Below are positions 1 to 6,125 of a stretch of DNA of 13,679 nucleotides, piece after piece. The translations under genes and the position numbers were made by a program. The notes under the pieces are model-generated. The model saw nothing but the letters and a program-made list of their open reading frames with translations. It was not told the DNA's origin and made no database searches. The first letter of the stretch is position 1. Each line of letters starts with the position of its first letter. Origin of the DNA: JBLHGN01 sp047616325 (GTDB taxonomy: Bacteria; Pseudomonadota; Gammaproteobacteria; Pseudomonadales; Cellvibrionaceae); contig JBLHGN010000074.1 of NCBI GenBank assembly GCA_047616325.1, positions 1 to 13,679 of the forward strand, in the 5' to 3' direction.

Positions 1-643
1 AATCCGACAGCTTTTTGGATGTAAGAAATGTGGTCACAGACTCTTCAAACAGGCTTACTTGACCTGGTAGTTCTATCAGTAAACCTTGTAGTAGCTCCTG
101 GCGTACATCGTTGGAAATGCCCAGTGAGCACATCTCTTCCGTGGCTGTTGTTATTAATGGCGGTGTATTGTTGTCGACAAGCGATGCAAGGTCAGCTAGG
201 TCAAACAGGGTCGATGTCGTACGCGCCTCGTTTTCGTTTAAAGGCAGGGGCAGTTCGGCGTGGCTTAAGAAAGCGATTAATTTTACAACAAAAGGCATTT
301 CCCTTTCTTTATCGCCAACATATTGCAAGTAGCCAACGAAGTATGTACCCCAGTCAGTTATGTTGAATGTTTTGTTTTTCTGGGCCGGCGTTTTGGTGTC
401 TAGTAACAAGCCAAAATTAAGCGAAAGTCTCTTGCTGCACAATGCCAGGCCAGATAGCCCGGCCAATTCCAGGGCATTCCCAATATGGTCCAATTGAATG
501 TGGTATTCATAGAGTAGCGGCTGTTGCGCAAGAAAGTTGTTCTCTTCTAAACAGAGCGCATCTCTACTGACTAGTTCAGCAAGTTCATTTCGCAATAAGT
601 CCACTATTTCCTGTTGCTCGGTACTAAGGCCCTGATTATTCAT
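1..643 (-). CDS. chpA: ChpA/PilL-type chemotaxis histidine kinase, N-terminal part (runs off the left edge)
   Basis: Only the first 214 codons are in the window; the frame is open to the left edge. The family is the CheA-like kinase of the type IV pilus (Chp) chemosensory system, which takes signal from PilJ through PilI and phosphorylates PilG and PilH. The visible part fits the non-catalytic N-terminus of ChpA. Residues about 10-80 form a helical Hpt/FimL-like bundle without a clear phosphorylatable histidine. Near residues 190-214 a segment beginning ELPGQ looks like the first helix of the next Hpt domain; the active-site histidine would lie beyond the edge. The ATG at 643 is the only plausible start, because an in-frame TAG lies six codons upstream. 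The Shine-Dalgarno (SD) match is weak. It follows pilJ by 78 bp as the last visible gene of the operon. The assignment rests on position and helical pattern, since the kinase core is not visible. A FimL-like protein is the alternative. Confidence 0.75.
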   Translation of the reverse strand, partial: MNNQGLSTEQQEIVDLLRNELAELVSRDALCLEENNFLAQQPLLYEYHIQLDHIGNALELAGLSGLALCSKRLSLNFGLLLDTKTPAQKNKTFNITDWGTYFVGYLQYVGDKEREMPFVVKLIAFLSHAELPLPLNENEARTTSTLFDLADLASLVDNNTPPLITTATEEMCSLGISNDVRQELLQGLLIELPGQVSLFEESVTTFLTSKKLSD

Positions 644-721
644 GTGCTTGCGCCCAAACTAGTCTTAGAAATGTGAAGCTTGTGTCGTACGTTCAAGCAA
701 GAGTTATCCCAATGGCGTTGA

Positions 722-2860
722 TTAAACAGCTATTTTCACCTTGGCTTGAGACGTCTGCCCAGGACCCTTTGCCAAACCGATTCGCTCGTCCTGAGGTAGG
801 CGAAATACATTAACCCGCTCCAAGAGGGTTGCCGCACAGTTCATTAGTTTGTCTGTGTAGGCTTTTTGCTCGCTTAACTGATTTTCTGTTTTATCCGAAA
901 AGTCGCGAATAATGGTGGTTCTGTCTCTTATCCGGGTTGCAAGTGAGGCCTGCTGCACAGCTTGTGCTGCAATGCGCTTAACGGTTTCCACTAAGGCTTT
1001 AGTGGTTTCCTCCGTGGACTCCATCTCCCGTCCGGCTTGCTCGGCCAGCTTTGATCCTTCCGCTACCTGAGATATAAGTGTATTCATAATGGTTACGGTG
1101 TCAGACGTTTCTACGCGCATGTTGTTTACCATGGCGGCAATTTGATCGGTGGATGTACGCGCACTTTCAGCCAGTCGTTGAACCTCCTCGGCGACTACCG
1201 CAAAACCTTTGCCCGCCTCACCAGCAGACGCGGCATGCATACTGGCATTAAGCGCGAGTATGTGTGTGCGTTCAGCAATGGTATTAATCAGGTTTACGAT
1301 TCCGGAAACTTCTTGAGAACGATCGCCCAGGCGCTTCATTCGCTTTTCGGTTTCCGATATTGTTTCGCGAATTGTACGAATACCATTTACGGTTTCCACC
1401 ACAGTTTTCTTGGCCGAGCGCGTACTTGAAATGGCCTTTGTTGCAGATACATCGGCGCGTTCCGACTGTTGTGCAACTTCGGTCATGGCGGAGGCTAACA
1501 CTCTAAGCGCTTTGCTGGTGGCAATAATTTGTTTGCGTTCGCTCTCGGCAAACTGACTTACCAGCATGGATTGTTCCTGCACATGCTCAGAAACGCTGTT
1601 AACCTCCCTGGATATTTCTTTCACCTCGCTTAGTGTGCGCGATGTCTCTGAGGTAAATAGATTGACAGCGTCTGAAATTGTACCGGTAATGTCGGATGAA
1701 ACCGGAACTTTTATGGTGAGATCTTTCTTTGCAATGGCACCAAGCGCGCGTATTAACGAGATAATCGAGTTGTTGAGCTTTTCGTTTTCTTTTGATTGAC
1801 TCTCCAGGTGATGGATTCGTTCGTCGAATAATTTATTAAACGCCAAACCCAAATCACCCAATTCATCATTACTGAGAATTCTTACCCGTGCATTTGTCTT
1901 GCCCCGATTAATCCTATTAATAACACTCTGCATATGTGCCATTGGAAATACGATGCTCTTGTAAATAAAGTAAATGCCTACAGCTGTCGCCATTGCAACA
2001 AGAAATATTATTGCTGTTACCGAGGCCTGCGTCGCTTGAGTTTTACCGGAAGCCGAATCTAGGGCTTTATTCAAATAAGACTGCGACAGTTCTAACAGGT
2101 GGTTTATATTGTTTGATAGCAGGTCCGCTTGATTGGCTAGTTGGCTATCCGCCGTAGCTATACTCTCATTTGTGGATAGTTTTCTGCTGGTTAAGGTGGC
2201 TAAAGATTGTTGCGTTACAATGCGCTGGTTTGGCGAGAGCAATAAGCCAGTGTCTTTTTCTAGCGCTGAAAATAATTCGGCTTGCTTTTTTTCTATCTCA
2301 TTGCGACTGCTGGCGAAGTTGTTACCAATTGTGGCTAGTCTAAATTCTTTAAGTGCGTTAAGCGTTTCAGTTGTGGCGGTGGGGGCTACTAGCATTTCCA
2401 GTTCGCTCAAAATCTCCGAAAGCTTATTGTCTAAATTTGGTTCTAAAATTTCAGAAACCTTATGCTGCAAGTCAATATTTTCATTGATAGTGAGGGAGTA
2501 AGAAGCAAATGAAGCGACGATGTTGGCTATCGTTTCTGTGAGCGAAGGGTCAATGTTTTTAGTCTGTATTTCTGTCAGCTTGGTGTGTATTTTCTGTTGG
2601 GTGTTCTCTAATATATTAAGGTTTTCGGTCGAATTAAAAGCATAAAATGTCTCGGACTGAAATCGAAATATGAGCTCTAATTGCTTTAGCTCGTATATTT
2701 TTTGCTGATATGTATAGCCTGCCTTTTCAGTGTCTCGTGCTGTTTGAGAAATGTTAATCTGGATGTAATAGGTAATGCCAATGGCAATAAAGCCGGCTAC
2801 CAATCCAATCATCAGTGCGCTGATTTTGTGTGTGATGCGCATTTTGCTAATCATATTCAT
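722..2860 (-). CDS. pilJ: PilJ-type methyl-accepting chemotaxis protein
   Basis: Transmembrane chemoreceptor of the type IV pilus chemosensory array. It senses surface or pilin signals at the periplasmic side and controls ChpA through PilI. The protein is 712 residues. TM1 is about 14-33, followed by a long helical periplasmic PilJ-type domain (34-280). TM2 is about 281-303, then a HAMP domain (about 302-355) and a second HAMP-like segment (about 369-400). The cytoplasmic signalling coiled coil spans about 440-670. The hairpin tip at about 529-560 contains ERTHILALNAS and AGEAGKGFAVVAEEVQRLAE, the MCP signature in its PilJ-like form. The ATG at 2860 has a modest purine-rich site (AGAG) about 8 bases upstream. 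The gene lies 117 bp after pilI. Family assignment is firm from the signalling domain; the pilJ name also uses operon position. Confidence 0.93.
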   Translation of the reverse strand: MNMISKMRITHKISALMIGLVAGFIAIGITYYIQINISQTARDTEKAGYTYQQKIYELKQLELIFRFQSETFYAFNSTENLNILENTQQKIHTKLTEIQTKNIDPSLTETIANIVASFASYSLTINENIDLQHKVSEILEPNLDNKLSEILSELEMLVAPTATTETLNALKEFRLATIGNNFASSRNEIEKKQAELFSALEKDTGLLLSPNQRIVTQQSLATLTSRKLSTNESIATADSQLANQADLLSNNINHLLELSQSYLNKALDSASGKTQATQASVTAIIFLVAMATAVGIYFIYKSIVFPMAHMQSVINRINRGKTNARVRILSNDELGDLGLAFNKLFDERIHHLESQSKENEKLNNSIISLIRALGAIAKKDLTIKVPVSSDITGTISDAVNLFTSETSRTLSEVKEISREVNSVSEHVQEQSMLVSQFAESERKQIIATSKALRVLASAMTEVAQQSERADVSATKAISSTRSAKKTVVETVNGIRTIRETISETEKRMKRLGDRSQEVSGIVNLINTIAERTHILALNASMHAASAGEAGKGFAVVAEEVQRLAESARTSTDQIAAMVNNMRVETSDTVTIMNTLISQVAEGSKLAEQAGREMESTEETTKALVETVKRIAAQAVQQASLATRIRDRTTIIRDFSDKTENQLSEQKAYTDKLMNCAATLLERVNVFRLPQDERIGLAKGPGQTSQAKVKIAV

Positions 2861-2977
2861 ATTGCAATCTCTGTTAAAGTCTGAGTGCGTTCTGGTAATC
2901 TAAAAATAGCTTATCGCCAATTCTTTTCCCCGCTTTCATTTTTTGTTTTTCTATTCCTTTAAGCCGCAGTGCTAATG

Positions 2978-3574
2978 TCACTGCTTTATGTTTTGTGTGA
3001 CCTGCATTTGCGTTAGGGTTTTAAAAAGTTTTCCTGGTTCAAGTGTCAGCCAGCTAACGCTGCCAACGGCATAGCTTGACTTAATGCTTTCAAATAAAAA
3101 ATTGTCTTCTGGAATTAAGGGGTTTTCGTTGCGTAGTTCCGTCACATCAATCAGAGACGGTTTAGCGTCGATGATCAGTATCGCGCCGTTTTTTGGTTGG
3201 CCAATCAAGAGCGAAAACTTGTTTTTTGGGTGAGGTAGATTAAGCAGAGAATGAATATTGTAAACCATAACAATATTTCCTCTTAGGTTGGATAGGCCCG
3301 CTACTATTTTCGGGCTGTTTGGCAGCGTTGCGGTGCGTATATCTAGTAGCAATTCGCAATACGTACCTTTTGGCACCAAAAAGTTAAGCCCTCCAATACA
3401 GAAACCGTAGCGTCGATCTTTTGATGTATCTAAAAAAGAAGCGCTGGATTCTTCTGTGTCATTTGAGTCGGCTAAGGTCTCCAGGGGTGCCATCGAGTCG
3501 AAGTTGTGTTCGTTCTCCTTGGCACTGGCCGTGTTAGTTGGCTGTTTTAATTTTTCAGCAAAAGTTGGGTTCAT
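2978..3574 (-). CDS. pilI: PilI-type CheW-domain coupling protein
   Basis: CheW-like adaptor that links the receptor PilJ to the ChpA kinase at the cell pole. It has 198 residues. About 50 N-terminal residues are hydrophilic and probably disordered. A CheW domain follows at about 55-188, with the typical conserved block GLSNLRGNIVMVYNIHSLL (93-111), where the NLRG turn is the family hallmark. The start is 9 bp after the pilH stop and has almost no SD sequence, so translation is probably coupled to pilH. The N-terminal extension is longer than in a minimal CheW; a shorter start at M28 is possible but has no better support. A 6-bp inverted repeat (GCAGTG/CACTGC, about 2966-2984) overlaps the stop codon, with no T-run on this strand. 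Confidence 0.88.
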   Translation of the reverse strand: MNPTFAEKLKQPTNTASAKENEHNFDSMAPLETLADSNDTEESSASFLDTSKDRRYGFCIGGLNFLVPKGTYCELLLDIRTATLPNSPKIVAGLSNLRGNIVMVYNIHSLLNLPHPKNKFSLLIGQPKNGAILIIDAKPSLIDVTELRNENPLIPEDNFLFESIKSSYAVGSVSWLTLEPGKLFKTLTQMQVTQNIKQ

Positions 3575-3583
3575 GTAACAATA

Positions 3584-3946
3584 CTAAACCGCAGTTATGG
3601 CTTTAATGATTTGGTCGGGCGTGTAGGGCTTAGTGATCATACCGCGCCCCCCCTGCAATTCCCCCCACACTCGATCAGCTTTTTGGTTTTTACTTGTAAC
3701 AAAAAATACAGGAATAGTGTTAGTGGTGTTGTCGCTGGTAATGTTTCTGCACGCCTCGAAGCCGTCCACACCATCCATTACAACGTCCATAAGAATTACG
3801 TCGGGTCGAAACGATTTGGCTTTTTCCAGTGCTTCGGCGCCATTTGAAGCGGTTATTACTTGATACCCGGCTTCTTCCACAATCGTTTTTAGGTTGTGTA
3901 GTTCCATGGGTGAATCATCAACTACTAACACTTTATTAGCTGGCAT
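3584..3946 (-). CDS. pilH: PilH-type single-domain response regulator
   Basis: Stand-alone CheY-like receiver of the Chp system, expected to be phosphorylated by ChpA and to act on pilus retraction or as a phosphate sink. Counted from the chosen start it has 120 residues. All receiver landmarks are present: acidic pair D10/D11, phospho-acceptor D54 in LMDVVM, switch T84 in FFVTS, and K106 in ITKPY. The VWGELQGG stretch resembles the VWGKRQGA stretch of PilH proteins. The frame is open to an ATG at 4000, but the ATG at 3946 is preferred. It has a good SD (GAGAGA, 8 bases upstream), it begins at the normal PilH N-terminus, and it overlaps the end of pilG by only 11 bp instead of 65. Confidence 0.9.
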   Translation of the reverse strand: MPANKVLVVDDSPMELHNLKTIVEEAGYQVITASNGAEALEKAKSFRPDVILMDVVMDGVDGFEACRNITSDNTTNTIPVFFVTSKNQKADRVWGELQGGRGMITKPYTPDQIIKAITAV

Positions 3947-4829
3947 ATGCTTGGTCTCTCTCAAGTTTGTCGTGGGTGAATCGGTTGCAAATGGATTCAA
4001 AATCGTTGTGATTAATGGGTTTAACTAGGTAGGCATCACAGCCGGCAAGTGCGCCCTTTATTTTGTCGAACGATGAGGAGCGGCTAGTTAGCATGACTAC
4101 CGGAGTATTGCGATTTAATGGACTTTTCTTGATTTTTTTGCAGACTGCATAACCGTCCATGCCCGGCATAACAACATCGAGGAATATAAGGTCGTAACGT
4201 TTTTTGTCGATAGCCTTTATGGCCGCCTCCGCACAATCGGCTACGTCGAGGCGATCATTTAATAGCTGAATTTCAATCTGCATTTGCCTGCGTACTGCTA
4301 GGCTGTCATCGATTACCAAAACCGATTTTCTTGCGTCGCTTGTCTTTGGGTTTCGAATTGCGTTTTTGCGCAGTATTCTAAGCCCAGAAACCATAATATC
4401 TTCAATGTTGCTGCTATCGCCACCAATCTCAAACTCTGGAAAATAATTCAGCTCACTAATAGTGAAGTGGTCGAGAAGCTTTATCAGGCGGCTCGCATTT
4501 ATCGGAGAGGCGATTTGGTAGCGTCCCAGCTTCTGATCCTTATGACGGGATAAGAAGATCATTGGTTGTTTATTATTTGTCATGGTGTATGACGAATTGT
4601 TCCAGACACTTATCGCTCTCGGGTTATTCGAACACATCACAATAAAATCGACATTATGGGGATGTTTGTGCGCTCCAATATCAATGTGTTTCGCTGAATA
4701 GCTGCGACAGCGAAAGTTTGTAACGGTAAATATTCTACTAATTGATTCAAATTCATGGGCGTTTGCGCCAACTATACCGACAACAAATTGTCTTTTTGAT
4801 GTTGGTTGATTGAGTTGCTTTGTTTGCAT
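3936..4829 (-). CDS. pilG: PilG-type response regulator with an extra degenerate N-terminal receiver domain
   Basis: First gene of the operon and a response regulator of pilus motility, expected to be phosphorylated by ChpA. The protein is 297 residues, against about 135 for Pseudomonas PilG. The C-terminal receiver (about 168-285) is complete: D174/D175, phospho-acceptor D218 in FLDVVMPGMDG, T248 in MLTSR, and K270 in LVKPI. The N-terminal region (about 14-123) follows the same strand order without the catalytic residues: FVVGIVGAN, DFIVMCSNN where the aspartate should be, PMIFLSRHKD, and QIASPINASRLI where the lysine of KP is serine. This reads as a pseudo-receiver; the domain match is my inference from pattern. 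A linker of about 40 residues joins the two. The ATG at 4829 has a good SD (AGG, 8 bases upstream). The gene overlaps pilH by 11 bp. Confidence 0.85.
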   Translation of the reverse strand: MQTKQLNQPTSKRQFVVGIVGANAHEFESISRIFTVTNFRCRSYSAKHIDIGAHKHPHNVDFIVMCSNNPRAISVWNNSSYTMTNNKQPMIFLSRHKDQKLGRYQIASPINASRLIKLLDHFTISELNYFPEFEIGGDSSNIEDIMVSGLRILRKNAIRNPKTSDARKSVLVIDDSLAVRRQMQIEIQLLNDRLDVADCAEAAIKAIDKKRYDLIFLDVVMPGMDGYAVCKKIKKSPLNRNTPVVMLTSRSSSFDKIKGALAGCDAYLVKPINHNDFESICNRFTHDKLERDQAYAS

Positions 4830-4871
4830 CTTGGGTACCTATTGTTTTTCAGTTTGTGGCTTAGCGCACAG

Positions 4872-4895
4872 AAAGTGTGACGCGGCTCACACTTT
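4872..4895. promoter_or_regulatory. CRP/Vfr-type binding site (perfect 9-bp inverted repeat)
   Basis: The sequence is AAAGTGTGA, six bases, TCACACTTT: a perfect dyad containing the exact CRP-family core TGTGA-N6-TCACA. Its centre lies about 54 bp upstream of the pilG start codon. In Pseudomonas the CRP homologue Vfr controls type IV pilus and Chp genes, and the Chp system controls cAMP synthesis, so a site here would suit feedback. Whether it activates or represses depends on the transcription start. If the TATATT box at 4902-4907 is the -10, the site overlaps +1 and would repress. If transcription starts nearer pilG, it would sit at an activating position. Confidence 0.7.
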
Positions 4896-4901
4896 AAAGT
4901 A

Positions 4902-4929
4902 AATATAACTCTGTCTGTTATTTAGTCTA
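4902..4929 (-). promoter_or_regulatory. Candidate promoter for the pilG operon
   Basis: On the minus strand, TAGACT (4924-4929, 4 of 6 to TTGACA) is followed after 16 bases by TATATT (4902-4907, 5 of 6 to TATAAT). The predicted start is near 4895, at the edge of the CRP-like palindrome. A second minus-strand box, a perfect TATAAT at 4985-4990, lacks a good -35. Both are weak predictions in AT-rich DNA. Confidence 0.3.
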
Positions 4930-5008
4930 GATATGTCGTGACACAAAACAAAGTGCTAGCGTAAACCGTTTATTCATAAGGCGCATTATAAACTGTGATT
5001 GCGACTAT

Positions 5009-5029
5009 AAAAATTGCGGCAGAGCCGCA
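5009..5029 (-). terminator. Possible weak intrinsic terminator or attenuator, leftward
   Basis: Read on the minus strand, TGCGGC-TCT-GCCGCA forms a 6-bp GC-rich stem with a 3-base loop, followed by A and five T residues. The shape fits a weak rho-independent terminator. It would stop leftward transcripts entering from the MHYT side before the pilG promoter, or attenuate a pilG transcript begun farther upstream. The T-run is short and the stem is minimal. Confidence 0.3.
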
Positions 5030-5288
5030 TTTCGCGCCAGTAAGATGGTCGCGGTGTCATTATTGGGATATATTTTGTTAATACGTCAATTATGTTTGCA
5101 TACCTTTAACATAACAAATAGAAAGGCATTCTTTTTTAGTCTAATAAATGGCTTGTTATTGTCGCGAGTGTTTTATTAAATAGAAAAATACAAATAGCAT
5201 TTGTTGTATTTAGGGTTTCTTTTTTTTTTTCGATCAATTAGTTTAAAAAGTGATTGATACTCAATTAATTTATATATGGCGGAAAAAT

Positions 5289-6077
5289 ATGATGGAGATG
5301 GAGGCAACGTACAATTATTTTTTGGTGGCACTTTCTTTTCTTGTGTCTGTATTTGGTTCGTATACCGGCTTGCTGTTGATGCGAGGTGCACGCGACGCAA
5401 AAGGGAAATCGGCCATAGCTTGGATTTTGGCGGCGGCTTTTGCTTTGGGCGGCGGTGCTATTTGGACCATGCACTTCATCGGTATGATTGCTTATGAAGT
5501 TCCATCGATGGAAATGGCCTACGACCCTGTATTAACTTTTGCCTCGTTAGCACTTGCAGTGGGTGTTGTTGGCTTGGGAATATTTTTATTGAGTAAAAAT
5601 CAACAGTCAATATTGGTACTTTTGGTAGCGGGTGTGATTACCGGCTTGGGTGTTGCCACGATGCACTACACGGGAATGGAGGCCATGGTGATGGCCGCCG
5701 ATATGGAATATGACAGCACAATCTTTGCTATTTCAATAGTGATTGCGTTGGTGGCTGCTACGGCTGCACTCTGGCTGGCCTTTAACACAAAGAGCGGTAT
5801 ACAAATGTTTGCCGCATCTGTTGTGATGGGCTTGGCTGTATGTGGAATGCACTACACGGGTATGGCCAGCATGACTATGGTGCACAATGGACAAGAAGTC
5901 GATGTATCTTCAAGTATTGCGCCGCTTACACTGGGTTTGTTTATATTTTGTTTCACTATGTTGGTATTGGTTCTTTCTTTGATTGTAACTTTGAGTCAAT
6001 TACAAAAGCGTATGTATGAACAAATGGAAGATGAAGAAGATGATGCAATGGATGAAGCAAAACCGCATTTGGTTTAA
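5289..6077 (+). CDS. Stand-alone MHYT-domain integral membrane protein
   Basis: Seven-helix inner-membrane protein of the MHYT family, whose domain was proposed to bind copper and sense O2, CO or NO. With this start it has 262 residues. Three motifs sit where the family expects them: MHFIGM (61-66), MHYTGM (125-130) and MHYTGM (187-192). The conserved His and Met residues are all present. Hydrophobic helices lie at about 8-31, 43-66, 83-102, 107-130, 144-165, 170-192 and 212-236. The tail (about 237-262) is short, charged and acidic, and carries no GGDEF, EAL, kinase or other output domain. The frame extends to 5250, but GGCGGA at 5278-5283 suits the ATGs at 5289 or 5292. A start there also gives the usual short N-terminus before the first helix. 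hypX follows after 48 bp on the same strand, so co-transcription is likely. The ligand and partner are unknown. Confidence 0.9.
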   Translation: MMEMEATYNYFLVALSFLVSVFGSYTGLLLMRGARDAKGKSAIAWILAAAFALGGGAIWTMHFIGMIAYEVPSMEMAYDPVLTFASLALAVGVVGLGIFLLSKNQQSILVLLVAGVITGLGVATMHYTGMEAMVMAADMEYDSTIFAISIVIALVAATAALWLAFNTKSGIQMFAASVVMGLAVCGMHYTGMASMTMVHNGQEVDVSSSIAPLTLGLFIFCFTMLVLVLSLIVTLSQLQKRMYEQMEDEEDDAMDEAKPHLV

Positions 6078-6125
6078 ATCGCGGGGCAATTAATTCGCTT
6101 TTGAATTTTTAATCGAGGTAGAACT

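Larger units (their letters stand above)
4830..5288. other. Divergent intergenic region between pilG and the MHYT gene
   Basis: A 459-bp AT-rich gap that must hold the promoters of the left-going pil operon and the right-going MHYT-hypX pair. It holds a CRP/Vfr-like palindrome (4872-4895), candidate minus-strand -10 boxes (TATATT at 4902-4907 and TATAAT at 4985-4990), and a small GC hairpin with a T-run on the minus strand (5009-5029). It also has an 11-base T homopolymer (5220-5230) and repeated TCAATTA words (5234-5240 and 5261-5267) with ATTGA between them. I found no convincing -10/-35 pair on the plus strand and no credible gene. The short open frames here have no SD and unlikely compositions. 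Confidence 0.8.

Noticed and set aside
28..366. 112-codon plus-strand open frame at the left edge
   Set aside because: It is antisense to the chpA frame, which is continuous over the same bases and protein-like, and its translation is not.
3946..4000. Longer PilH start at 4000
   Set aside because: It would overlap pilG by 65 bp and add 18 residues that PilH proteins lack. The ATG at 3946 has a much better SD.
5251..5267. FNR/Anr box around TTGATACTCAATTA
   Set aside because: The right half does not match ATCAA and the spacing is off for TTGAT-N4-ATCAA.
5176..5400. 74-codon minus-strand frame upstream of and into the MHYT gene
   Set aside because: No SD, low-complexity lysine- and serine-rich translation, and it overlaps the well-supported MHYT coding region.
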